Shown piece by piece: positions 1 to 7,817 of a stretch of 64,000 nucleotides of DNA. Each line of letters begins with the position of its first letter. Position 1 is the stretch's first letter. The translations under genes were made by a program, and so were the position numbers. This stretch comes from Pseudomonas campi (GTDB lineage: Bacteria > Pseudomonadota > Gammaproteobacteria > Pseudomonadales > Pseudomonadaceae). Location of the stretch: contig NZ_CP053697.2 of the NCBI RefSeq assembly GCF_013200955.2, positions 3,162,001 through 3,226,000 on the forward strand. Reading direction: 5' to 3'. The notes beneath the pieces are model-generated. The model did no database searches. It had not been told where the DNA came from and worked only from the letters and a program-made list of their open reading frames with translations.

Positions 1-39
1 GGCAGCGCCAGGCCACTTCATCTACGCAAGAAATGCTTT

Positions 40-67
40 AGAACTTGTTTAGGATCTTTTGAGCTAG
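40..67. repeat. Remnant of one end of repeat family A
   Basis: The segment resembles the left end of the complete family A copy at 19194 (AGAACCTGTTTAGGGTC followed by TTTTGAGCTAG), with two substitutions. No matching right end is seen before the next copy starts at 108, so this looks like a truncated copy into or beside which another inserted. Confidence 0.6.
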
Positions 68-107
68 CTGCCAAAGATCAGGGAGTAACAGTCGCAGGCT
101 GGCCCTA

Positions 108-249
108 AGAACCTGTTTACGATCTCCTGTCCGTCGGCCATACGGCGTTAAAAACAACCTCGGAATGCTCATTTACAGCTCGTAAACTCCGCTTCCTCGG
201 CTGTTTTTGCCTTGTTTGGCTCTAGTCCAAAAGATCGTAAACAGGTTCT
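108..249. repeat. Repeat family A, copy 1 (142 bp, internally deleted)
   Basis: The ends are inverted repeats: AGAACCTGTTTACGATCT on the left and AGATCGTAAACAGGTTCT on the right. The interior matches copy 3 at 37507-37703 in the same orientation but lacks about 55 bp between CCTCGG and TGCTCATTTAC. An internal stem pairs AAAAACAACC (150-159) with GGCTGTTTTT (199-208) with one mismatch. It encodes no transposase, so it is a non-autonomous, MITE-like element. Confidence 0.85.
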
Positions 250-391
250 TAGAGCCAGCTCACGATCTTTTGCGCAACAGCACAAGGAAGGCTCAGTGGA
301 TGAACTGCAGGTTGGTATTGAGCTTGCGCTCGCAGTTCACCCACGACCACCGGAACGCCTCAATTGCGCACTTGCTATGCCCTCTGCGCCC
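250..391. other. Non-coding segment between repeat and first gene
   Basis: I see no convincing gene here. The short reading frames that cross it run through repeat sequence and have no homology I recognise. The stretch GAGCCAGCTCACGATCTTTT near 252-271 looks like further decayed family A sequence. The remainder shows no clear promoter or terminator. Confidence 0.5.
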
Positions 392-940
392 CTAGCGGGC
401 CACAACAGAATAGGGGGGAAAAGCCTGCGACCAGTTGGCGGTCAATCGCTCGCGCTGCACCAGCGTCGCCTGCATCTGGATCAGACCAGCCTGCAGCGCC
501 TGATCGGCGCCCAGCTTGCCCTGTACCAGGGCCAGCAACACGCCTTCGCCGGTGATGACCACGCGCTCGTCAGCGGCGGGTGCGGCGACATGCAGGGTTA
601 CCCGCAGCTCCGCGCCCGTGCCGTCGAAGTGCGCCCACAGCCCCGGCTCGATCAGCAGCAGGCTAAAACGCTCGCCCATGGCGATTGGGGCGAGGGCAAC
701 GCGCAGCTTTTCCAGCATGATCTGCGCCCGGCGCATGCCGAAACCGCCCTGCAGCGCAATCGGCTTGGTCAGCAGCTTGGCCTGGTAGGCGTCATGGATG
801 GCCAGCGCCACCGACAGCGATGCCGGGTGCGCGGTGGTCAGGTCCACGGCCATGCCGTCGTAGCCGCAGCCCCGGGTCATGGGGCTGGCGCTGCCGAGCA
901 GCAGCGCCAGCCCAGTCGCGACTATCGCCGAAGCTCTCAT
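392..940 (-). CDS. Hypothetical exported protein downstream of alkylsulfatase
   Basis: A 182-residue protein of unknown function. The first ~20 residues are hydrophobic (ATGLALLLGSASP), suggesting export to the periplasm or membrane anchoring. A cysteine at position 25 follows TRG, which is not a good lipobox. The rest is a soluble-looking alpha/beta sequence. The stretch around GEGVLLALVQGKLGADQAL is reminiscent of SCP2-type sterol-carrier folds, the fold family of the C-terminal domain of the sulfatase next door; this resemblance is weak and unverified. The start codon overlaps the sulfatase stop as ATGA, so the two are probably translationally coupled. It is likely the last gene of an operon with the GMC oxidoreductase and sulfatase. 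Confidence 0.75.
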   Translation of the reverse strand: MRASAIVATGLALLLGSASPMTRGCGYDGMAVDLTTAHPASLSVALAIHDAYQAKLLTKPIALQGGFGMRRAQIMLEKLRVALAPIAMGERFSLLLIEPGLWAHFDGTGAELRVTLHVAAPAADERVVITGEGVLLALVQGKLGADQALQAGLIQMQATLVQRERLTANWSQAFPPYSVVAR

Positions 941-2916
941 GGGGTGACGATGTCGAACCAGAAGTCGAACTTGTCGAGCAGGCCCATAAACTCGCCGAAG
1001 GCCTGCGGGTTACCGTCGAATTTCAGCTCGCCGGCCGCCACCTTCTGCTCCAGAGTGGCCTTGCCCAGCTGGATGTCTTCCAGGGCCGTCTTGCTCATGG
1101 TCAGGCCGACATCGGCCTTGGCGTCGGCCTTGGCCTCATAGGTCAGCACACCGTTCTCCACGGTCAGGGCGTAGCTCTTGCCCAGGTCGGTGAAGTTGTA
1201 GTTGAGCACCAGCTTCTTGCCCGCGGCGCGCTCGCCGTTGAGGCGTACGGCCAGGTAGTCGAAGAGCATTTCCGGGGTCATGGCGCGGATCACATCGGGG
1301 CTGGCGGTGGCGGCGGCGCCGACGGCCGGTTTGCCGTTGCGCAGCTCGAACGCACCCTGCAGGTAGATCGAACGCCAGGGACCGGATTCGGCCTGGTAGC
1401 CGAGCTGCTCGTAGGAGTCGGCCAGCAGGTTCTTCGCCGCCGTGTTGTCCGGTTCGGCGAACACCACCTGTTTGACCGCCTCGGCCACCCAGCGGTACTC
1501 ACCCTTGGCGAAGTCGACCTTGGCCTTCTCCAGCACCGCGGCCGAGCCGCCCATGTATTCGACGTACTTCTTCGCCGCCGGTTGTGGCGGCAGCTTGTCG
1601 AGGTTGGCCGGGTTGGCGTCGTACCAGCCCATGTAGCGTTGGTACACCGCCTTGGCGTTGTGCTTGAGGGTGCCGTAGTAGCCGCGCCCTGGCCAGAAGG
1701 CTTCCAGCTCAGGCGGCAGCTTGATCGCTTCGGCAATTTCCTCGCCGGTGTAACCCTGGTTCATCAGGCGCACGGACTGGTCATGGATGTATTTGTAGAT
1801 GGCCCGCTGCTTCTTCAGGTAGTCGTCTATCTGCGCCTGGCCCCACTGCGGCCAGTGGTGGCTCTGGAAGCGCACCTCGGTCTTGTCGCCGAACAGGGCG
1901 ATGGATTCGCCTATGTATTTGGACCACTGCAGGGCGTCACGCACTTGGGCACCGCGCAGGGTGAGGACGTTGTGCATGGTGCTGGTGGTGTTCTCGGCCA
2001 TCCACATGGCCTTGTGATCCGGGAAGTAGGTGTGCATTTCCACCGGTGCCTCGGTGCCCGGAGTCATCTGGAACACCATCTTCACGCCGTCGACCTCCAG
2101 CTCCTGGCCGGTCTTGCGGACGAACTCGGTGGGCTGGATCAGGGTGATGGTGCCGTTGGACACGGTCAGCCCCAGGCCGGAACCGACGCCGCCCTGGGCG
2201 TTGCGTGGAAGCAAGGCGCCAAACATATAGATGGCGCGGCGGGCCATGGCATTGCCGGCGATCACGTTCTCGCTGACCGCATGCTCACTGAAACCTTCTG
2301 GCGCGATGATGCGCACCTTGCCTGCCTTGACGTCGGCCTCGTCGACTATGCCGCGCACGCCGCCGAAGTGGTCGATATGCGAGTGGCTGTAGACCACGGC
2401 CACCACCGGCTTCTTGCCCAGGTGCTGGCTGACCAGCTCATAGGCGGCCTTGGCCGGTTCCGTGCTCAACAAGGGGTCGAAGACGATCCAGCCAGTCTTG
2501 CCCTCGATAAAGGTAATGTTGGAAACGTCATAGCCACGCACCTGGTAGATGCCGTCGGTGACCTTGAACAGGCCGTACTGGATATTCAGCTGGGCATTGC
2601 GCCACAGGCTCGGGTTGACGCTGTCCGGGGCCGGCTTATCCAGGGCGATGAACTGCTTGTAGCTCTCCAGATCCCACACCACCTTGCCGTTGGCATCCTT
2701 GATGGTCAGGCTATCCGGCTTGGCGATGAAGCCGCGCTGGGCATCGTCGAACTCGCGCTTATCGTTGAACGGCAGCGCCGCCAGCACCGCCTGCTGGGCG
2801 GCCTTGGTGATATCGGTCGCCGGTTTGGTCGGTGCCGGGGCGGCCTGGGCAATGGCGCTGGCCAGCAGGGCGCAGGCCAGGCCGGCGGCAGTCAGGCATT
2901 TCAGGGAGTGGTGCAT
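937..2916 (-). CDS. sdsA1: SdsA1-type secreted alkylsulfatase (metallo-beta-lactamase fold)
   Basis: Predicted to hydrolyse primary alkyl sulfates such as SDS to the alcohol plus sulfate. The binuclear zinc motif HSHIDH lies at about residues 178-183, within the metallo-beta-lactamase domain. An alpha-helical dimerisation region follows, and the C-terminal ~125 residues look like an SCP2-type alkyl-binding domain. The start was placed at the third in-frame ATG, which has GAGG 9 nt upstream and gives a clean signal peptide (HSLKCLTAAGLACALLASA then AQAAP). This gives 659 residues, close to the known SdsA1 length of about 658. Earlier ATGs at 2931 and 2925 remain possible. It lies 35 bp downstream of the GMC oxidoreductase and overlaps the next gene by 4 bp. 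I infer that the alcohol released here is the substrate of that dehydrogenase. Confidence 0.9.
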   Translation of the reverse strand: MHHSLKCLTAAGLACALLASAIAQAAPAPTKPATDITKAAQQAVLAALPFNDKREFDDAQRGFIAKPDSLTIKDANGKVVWDLESYKQFIALDKPAPDSVNPSLWRNAQLNIQYGLFKVTDGIYQVRGYDVSNITFIEGKTGWIVFDPLLSTEPAKAAYELVSQHLGKKPVVAVVYSHSHIDHFGGVRGIVDEADVKAGKVRIIAPEGFSEHAVSENVIAGNAMARRAIYMFGALLPRNAQGGVGSGLGLTVSNGTITLIQPTEFVRKTGQELEVDGVKMVFQMTPGTEAPVEMHTYFPDHKAMWMAENTTSTMHNVLTLRGAQVRDALQWSKYIGESIALFGDKTEVRFQSHHWPQWGQAQIDDYLKKQRAIYKYIHDQSVRLMNQGYTGEEIAEAIKLPPELEAFWPGRGYYGTLKHNAKAVYQRYMGWYDANPANLDKLPPQPAAKKYVEYMGGSAAVLEKAKVDFAKGEYRWVAEAVKQVVFAEPDNTAAKNLLADSYEQLGYQAESGPWRSIYLQGAFELRNGKPAVGAAATASPDVIRAMTPEMLFDYLAVRLNGERAAGKKLVLNYNFTDLGKSYALTVENGVLTYEAKADAKADVGLTMSKTALEDIQLGKATLEQKVAAGELKFDGNPQAFGEFMGLLDKFDFWFDIVTP

Positions 2917-2951
2917 GCTGTGCATCCTCATTGTTGTTGTAGGGGAAAACA

Positions 2952-4532
2952 TCAGGCCTGGGCGACCCATTCGGCAGCGCGCTCGGCGATCATGATGGTC
3001 GGCGCGTTGGTGTTACCGCCGACCAGGGTCGGCATGATCGAGGCATCCACCACGCGCAGGCCCTGGATGCCGTGTACGCGCAGCTGGCTGTCGACCACCG
3101 CGCCCTCGTCGTGGCCCATGCGACAGGTGCCGACCGGGTGGTAGATGGTGTCGCTGCGCTGGCGCAGCAGCTCGATCAGTTGCTCGTCGCTGTGCAGATT
3201 GGCGGCGTGGATATCCTTCAGACCGAAGCGGGCCATGGGCGCCTGCGCCATTATTTCCCGCGTCATGCGATAGCCCTTGAGCAGGGTCTGCACGTCGTCG
3301 TCGTGGCCGAGGAGGTTCGGGTCGATACGCGGCGGCGCAGCGGGGTCGGCCGACTGCAGGCCGACGCTACCGAGGCTTTTCGGCCGCAGCACGCAGATAT
3401 GGCAGCTGAAGCCATGGCCCCAATGCAGCTTGCGATTATGGTCGTCGAGCATGCTGACCACCGAGTGCAACTGGACGTCCGGGCGGGCCAATGCCGCGTC
3501 GGTCTTGAGGAAGGCGCCGCCCTCGGCGAAGTTGCTCGCCAGCGGGCCGCGCTGGCGCGCCAGGTACTGGGCCAGTGCCGCGCCCATCTTCAGGCTGCCC
3601 CCCAGAGAGTAGCCGAGCAGGGAGTTGTCGGTGCCCTTGTAGCACTGCACCACATCCGGGTGATCCTGCAGGTTCTGGCCCACGCCCGGCAGCTCGTGCT
3701 GCACGGCAATGCCATGGGGCTTGAGCTCGGCCTCCGTGCCGATGCCGGAGAGCAGCAGCAGCTGCGGGCTGCCGAAGGCGCCGGCGCTGAGCAGCACCTC
3801 CTTGCGCACTTTGAGGGCGCTGGAGCGGCCCTTGATCCGCACCTGCACACCAGTGGCCTGCTTGCCCTGCAGCAGGATGCGCTCGGCATGGGCGCCGGTC
3901 AGCACAGTCAGGTTGTGGCGCGCCCGCACCGGCTTGAGGAAGGCGGTGGCGGTGCTCCAGCGCCGGCCGTCACGGATGGTCACGTCGTACTGGCCGACGC
4001 CTTCCTGCTCCACGCCGTTGAAGTCGGGGTTATGCCGATGCCCGGCCTGCTTCCCGGCCTCGATAAAAGCGTGGGTGGCGGCGTGGGCCTCGATCTGTCC
4101 GACGTACAGCTCGCCGTCCTCGCCATGCAGGTCACAGGCGCCGCGGTGGCTCATCTCGCTCTTGCGAAAATACGGCAGCACCTCGGCGAACGACCAGCCG
4201 GGGTTGCCCAGAGCGGCCCAGTCATCGAAGTCGCTGTGGTGGCCGCGGATATAAATCATGCCGTTGATCGAGCTGCTGCCACCGAGCACCTTGCCGCGCG
4301 GCTGGTAGCCAATGCGCCCGTCCAGGCCGGGTTGCGGCACAGTATCGAAGGCCCAGTTGACGTGGCGGGTCGGCAGGATGGCGGCCACGCCGGCAGGCGC
4401 GTGCACCAGCGGCGACCAGTCCTGCGGGCCGGCCTCGAGCAGGCACACGGAAACTGCCGGATCGGCGCTGAGACGGTTGGCCAGCACACAACCGGCCGAG
4501 CCGGCACCAACGATGATGTAGTCGAATTCCAT
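2952..4532 (-). CDS. GMC-family FAD-dependent alcohol dehydrogenase
   Basis: A 526-residue glucose-methanol-choline oxidoreductase, closest in look to AlkJ/choline dehydrogenase-type membrane-associated alcohol dehydrogenases. The FAD dinucleotide motif VGAGSAGCVLA starts near residue 7. The GMC signature around GKVLGGSSSINGM lies near residues 80-92. The C-terminal active-site region contains HPVGTCRMG, with a histidine near residue 466. No signal peptide is present. It is the first gene of an operon with the alkylsulfatase, which suggests it oxidises long-chain alcohols released from alkyl sulfates and passes electrons to the respiratory chain. That substrate is inferred from context. The divergent AraC gene and the direct repeat between them suggest AraC-type control. 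Confidence 0.88.
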   Translation of the reverse strand: MEFDYIIVGAGSAGCVLANRLSADPAVSVCLLEAGPQDWSPLVHAPAGVAAILPTRHVNWAFDTVPQPGLDGRIGYQPRGKVLGGSSSINGMIYIRGHHSDFDDWAALGNPGWSFAEVLPYFRKSEMSHRGACDLHGEDGELYVGQIEAHAATHAFIEAGKQAGHRHNPDFNGVEQEGVGQYDVTIRDGRRWSTATAFLKPVRARHNLTVLTGAHAERILLQGKQATGVQVRIKGRSSALKVRKEVLLSAGAFGSPQLLLLSGIGTEAELKPHGIAVQHELPGVGQNLQDHPDVVQCYKGTDNSLLGYSLGGSLKMGAALAQYLARQRGPLASNFAEGGAFLKTDAALARPDVQLHSVVSMLDDHNRKLHWGHGFSCHICVLRPKSLGSVGLQSADPAAPPRIDPNLLGHDDDVQTLLKGYRMTREIMAQAPMARFGLKDIHAANLHSDEQLIELLRQRSDTIYHPVGTCRMGHDEGAVVDSQLRVHGIQGLRVVDASIMPTLVGGNTNAPTIMIAERAAEWVAQA

Positions 4533-4591
4533 GGGGGCTCCGAAGGGGAGATGGGGGCCCTGGCATTCTTGGTTTCGCCACCGCTGAAAGA

Positions 4592-4628
4592 TTGATCTTT
4601 GCTGACAAATGTTTGATCTTTGCCGACA
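4592..4628. promoter_or_regulatory. Direct repeat, probable AraC-family operator
   Basis: TTGATCTTTGCTGACA (4592-4607) is repeated as TTGATCTTTGCCGACA (4613-4628), 15 of 16 bases identical. The 21-bp start-to-start distance is two helical turns, the usual arrangement for an AraC-family dimer. It lies 60-96 bp upstream of the GMC start and overlaps the AraC start codon, so it could serve both activation of the sulfatase operon and autoregulation. Confidence 0.65.
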
Positions 4629-5653
4629 TGGAACCCTTTATCCGCACCACCTCCTTCGCCGGCTTTCGCGAGCTGGTCGCCAAGCTCGGCGGCGATCCCT
4701 GGGCGCTGCTGCTGCGCTTTCGGATCAAGCCGGAACTGCTCGACGAAGAGGACGCCCGGGTGCCGTTGCGCTCGCTGGTCGGCCTGTTGGAGTGCGCCGC
4801 CCAGGAGCTGGACTGCGCCGACTTCGGCCTGCGCATGGCCGAGTACCAGAACCTGCACGTGCTCGGCCCGATCGCGGTAATGGCGCGCAGCTCGGCGAGC
4901 GTCGGCCACGCGCTGACGGAGATCGTGCGCTTTATCGGCTACCACAGCTCCGGCATGCAGCTCGACCTGGACCGCAGCGAGGCGCAGGCCCCGCGCGTGG
5001 TGATCGGCCTGCAGCTACCCGGTTCCGTGCCGCAGCGGCAGATGGTGGAGCTGGCCATGGGCGTGGCGCACAACACCATGAAGCTGCTGTGCGGTGCCCA
5101 CTTCAGCGCGCAAAGCGTACTGCTGTGCGGCGTCAGCCCGCTGCCGCCGGCGCGCTACCGGCGCTATTTCCAGACTCAGGTGTATAGCGGGCAGGCCTGC
5201 AACGCCCTGGTGCTGACCGCGCAGCAACTGCAGCAACCCATAGAACAGCAGGACCCGCACCTGCACCGCATGCTGGTGCAGTACCTCGACCATATCCACC
5301 TGCACAGTTCCTCGGACCTGGTCGATCAGGTGCGCCGTCTGGTGCTGCGCATGTTGCCGACCCAGCAGTGCCGCCTGCCGCTGATCGCCGAGCAGGTCGG
5401 CCTGCACGAGCGGGCACTGCAGCGCCAGCTGGCCGAGCTGGGCCAGCGCTTCGATGAGCTGGTGGAAGGCATTCGCCGCGACCGCGCCGACTTCTACCTG
5501 GCCGAGCGCGACATCCCCATGTCGCAGATCGCCGGCATGCTCGGCTACAGCGAGCAGAGCGTGTTCAACCGCGCCTGTCGCCGCTGGTTCGCCCTGACGC
5601 CTGGCGAGCGGCGGCGGCAGTTACTGGAACAGCGGGCCTACCGCCGCGATTAG
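4628..5653 (+). CDS. AraC-family transcriptional regulator (sulfatase operon)
   Basis: A 341-residue regulator with an N-terminal arabinose-binding-like (PF12625-type) effector domain over roughly residues 20-210 and a C-terminal double helix-turn-helix. The second HTH contains the typical SQIAGMLGYSEQSVFNRACRR pattern near residues 300-320. The ATG at 4628 was chosen over an upstream in-frame TTG because the family N-terminus begins here; no strong ribosome-binding site is visible. It is divergent from the GMC-sulfatase operon and probably controls it in response to an alkyl compound. Its stop codon overlaps that of the convergent desaturase gene. Confidence 0.85.
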   Translation: MEPFIRTTSFAGFRELVAKLGGDPWALLLRFRIKPELLDEEDARVPLRSLVGLLECAAQELDCADFGLRMAEYQNLHVLGPIAVMARSSASVGHALTEIVRFIGYHSSGMQLDLDRSEAQAPRVVIGLQLPGSVPQRQMVELAMGVAHNTMKLLCGAHFSAQSVLLCGVSPLPPARYRRYFQTQVYSGQACNALVLTAQQLQQPIEQQDPHLHRMLVQYLDHIHLHSSSDLVDQVRRLVLRMLPTQQCRLPLIAEQVGLHERALQRQLAELGQRFDELVEGIRRDRADFYLAERDIPMSQIAGMLGYSEQSVFNRACRRWFALTPGERRRQLLEQRAYRRD

Positions 5654-6648
5654 CGCGCGGCGGCCTTAGCAGCGCCACCGCTGACCAGCCGCAACACCTG
5701 CCAGTAGCTCGGCGGCGGCGGTACATGGCCACGTTCGCGCAGCAGGCGGTGCATCAGCGGCAGGCGAAAGTACGGCACCGAAGCCATCAGGTGATGCTCG
5801 ATATGGTAGTTGACCCGAATCGGCGCCACGCAGGCCCGGGCCAGCCAGCCGGCATGGGTGCTGCGGGTGTTGCGCAGCACGTCGCGGCTGTCCTCCAGGG
5901 CGGCGTGTTCGGCCATCGAGCGGATGCGGATAAACAGCGGGAAGGGGGTGACGTAGGCCAGCACCCAGACGCCATACAGCCAGGTCTCGCCGCAGGCCCA
6001 GAACAGGCCCAGCAGCACGCCGTTGCTGATCAGCATGCCGGCGGCATTGCCCAGCAGGTCCCGCGGATAGTCCCACCAGCGTCGCCCAGCCTGCGGCAGG
6101 CGGCGAATGTCGCTGGTCAGCGACCAGCCGAGCACGCCGGCATCCATCAGCAGGCGACCGATCAGAAACTTGAGCCCGGTGATGCCGGACAAATCACGCA
6201 GGAACTTGCGCGTCAGCGAGGCGCGGGTGGTCGGCAAACCGGCCACCAGGCACAGGTCCGGGTCCGCCGCGGTGGCGGTCTTGGCATGGTGAGTCAGGTG
6301 ATAGGGACGGTACTTGTGCAGCTCGTTCCAGATCGGCCGCGAGCACAGCCAGTCCACCAGCACGTCGTTGGCCCACTTGTTTTTGAACAGGGTGCCGTGG
6401 GCCGCATCGTGCTGCAGGATGCCCAGGCACAGCTGACGCCCGGCGATGATCACCAGGCCCACCAGCAGCGCCAGCAGGAAAGCCCACAGCGGAAGCTGCT
6501 CGCGAGCCCAGGCCAGGGCGGCGAAGGTCAGGGCCAGCACCGCCCAGGTCGAACCCACCGCCCAGGCACCCCAGGCGTCGGAGCGCGCGGCGAGCATCTT
6601 GATCTCGTCGCGGCTGAAGATGTCGCTGATCTTGGTTTTCTCGTTCAT
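5650..6648 (-). CDS. Membrane fatty acid desaturase
   Basis: A 332-residue integral membrane di-iron desaturase. All three histidine boxes are present: HDAAH at 80-84, HLTHH at 117-121 and HIEHH at 282-286. Hydrophobic segments near 30-46, 56-72, 205-218 and 223-238 fit the usual topology with the boxes on the cytoplasmic face. It would introduce a double bond into a fatty acyl chain or related lipid, using electrons from a ferredoxin or reductase system. The exact substrate cannot be read from the sequence. It is divergent from a second AraC regulator, with a direct-repeat operator between them. Its stop codon (TAA) shares bases with the stop of the convergent AraC gene. Confidence 0.88.
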   Translation of the reverse strand: MNEKTKISDIFSRDEIKMLAARSDAWGAWAVGSTWAVLALTFAALAWAREQLPLWAFLLALLVGLVIIAGRQLCLGILQHDAAHGTLFKNKWANDVLVDWLCSRPIWNELHKYRPYHLTHHAKTATAADPDLCLVAGLPTTRASLTRKFLRDLSGITGLKFLIGRLLMDAGVLGWSLTSDIRRLPQAGRRWWDYPRDLLGNAAGMLISNGVLLGLFWACGETWLYGVWVLAYVTPFPLFIRIRSMAEHAALEDSRDVLRNTRSTHAGWLARACVAPIRVNYHIEHHLMASVPYFRLPLMHRLLRERGHVPPPPSYWQVLRLVSGGAAKAAAR

Positions 6649-6711
6649 GTCGATGGACCGTGAAGCGTTAAAAGGACAGGTGCAACCCTAATCAAGCTTC
6701 GGTCTATAAAC

Positions 6712-6749
6712 TTGACTAATCACGAACATAATTTGACTATTCACGAACA
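6712..6749. promoter_or_regulatory. Direct repeat, probable AraC-family operator
   Basis: TTGACTAATCACGAACA (6712-6728) is repeated as TTGACTATTCACGAACA (6733-6749), with one difference in 17 bases and a 21-bp start-to-start distance. It sits 64-101 bp upstream of the desaturase start and just upstream of the divergent AraC start. The period matches the repeat at 4592, but the sequence differs, as expected for two paralogous regulators with distinct specificities. Confidence 0.7.
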
Positions 6750-6776
6750 GCCACGCCGCACAGGCAATCGACCAGC

Positions 6777-7787
6777 ATGTTTCTGATCCGCAGCGGTGCC
6801 CTCGATGGCTTCGAGCGATTGCTCGGCCAACTGGGCCAGAATCCCGCCCAACTGCTGCGCCAGCACGGCCTTAGCAGCGCCCAGTTGCGCGAACCCAACA
6901 GCTACCTCTCCTACCTGAAACTGGCCGACCTGCTGGACGACTGCGCGCTGCTCTGTCACGAACCGCTGTTCGGTCTGCGCCTGGCGGCCGGGCAGAGCCT
7001 GCTGGCTATCGGCGAGATGGCGCTGCCAGGCAGCCAGCAGCCGAGCCTCGGCGAGGCCCTGGAGTTCGCCAAGCGCTACCTGCACCTGCACGCCCAGGGG
7101 GTCAATCTGCAGGGCACTCTGGCCGCGGATGACTATGAGCTGAGCCTGAGCTTCGCCTTCAGCAACGCCAGCGGCCTGTGGCAGCTCAACCAGCTGGGCG
7201 TGGGTCAGCTGTTCAACGCCCTGGGCTTTCTCACCGGCAGTACCAGCCGCCAGCTGCGCCTGCATCTGCAGCAGGCGCGCCCGTCCGACTGCGCCTGGCT
7301 GGCCGATTGGCAGCCGGGCCGGCTGGTTTTCGACAGCCCTATCAATGGCGTGAGTTTCCCGGCCGACTGGCGCGAGCGCCCGCCCAGTCGCGACGAAGCG
7401 CTGACTCGCCAGTATTTCCAGCAGCGCATGCAGATGCTCGCAGCCCGCTACCCGGACAAGCTGCAGGACCAGGTCTGTCACATCATCAGCAGCCTGCTGC
7501 CGGCCGGCGAAGGCAGTGTCGAACGGGTCGGCGCGGCCCTCGGCCTGCACCCGCGCACCCTGCAGAAGCGCCTGCAGCAGGAGGGCAGCAGCTTTAGCCA
7601 ACTGCTGCAGGAGACCCGCCTCGGTATCGCCCGCCAGCACCTGCAGCAACAGAAGATGAGCATCACCGACCTGGCCCTCAACCTGGGCTATGCCGAGGTC
7701 GCGGTGTTCAGCCGCCACTTCAAACGCTGGACTGGCCTGTCGCCACGGCAGTGGCGCGCCCAGCAGGGGCTGCGTGCGGAACACTGA
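6777..7787 (+). CDS. AraC-family transcriptional regulator (desaturase)
   Basis: A 336-residue paralogue of the AraC regulator at 4628. It has the same layout: an arabinose-binding-like effector domain over about the first 210 residues, then a C-terminal AraC HTH pair. The second helix-turn-helix reads ITDLALNLGYAEVAVFSRHF, and the terminal LSPRQWR motif is typical of the family. The start at 6777 gives the expected N-terminus. It is divergent from the fatty acid desaturase and very likely regulates it through the direct repeat at 6712-6749. It is convergent with the sterol-desaturase-like gene, with a 30-bp gap and no obvious terminator. Confidence 0.87.
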   Translation: MFLIRSGALDGFERLLGQLGQNPAQLLRQHGLSSAQLREPNSYLSYLKLADLLDDCALLCHEPLFGLRLAAGQSLLAIGEMALPGSQQPSLGEALEFAKRYLHLHAQGVNLQGTLAADDYELSLSFAFSNASGLWQLNQLGVGQLFNALGFLTGSTSRQLRLHLQQARPSDCAWLADWQPGRLVFDSPINGVSFPADWRERPPSRDEALTRQYFQQRMQMLAARYPDKLQDQVCHIISSLLPAGEGSVERVGAALGLHPRTLQKRLQQEGSSFSQLLQETRLGIARQHLQQQKMSITDLALNLGYAEVAVFSRHFKRWTGLSPRQWRAQQGLRAEH

Positions 7788-7817
7788 GGCGGGTAAAGAA
7801 AGAGTCGCCGCGCCTGG

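Noticed and set aside
108..249. A complete insertion sequence or a CRISPR unit
   Set aside because: No transposase gene is present and copies are dispersed, not tandem with regular spacers; they fit non-autonomous repeats.
212..1141. A 309-codon + strand frame starting in the repeat
   Set aside because: It runs from a family A repeat into the antisense of the hypothetical and sulfatase genes and has no plausible start or motif.
820..3144. A 774-codon open frame on the + strand opposite the alkylsulfatase
   Set aside because: It is a shadow of the real minus-strand gene, which carries the HSHIDH zinc motif and a signal peptide; the + strand translation has no recognisable motif and low-complexity composition typical of antisense high-GC frames.
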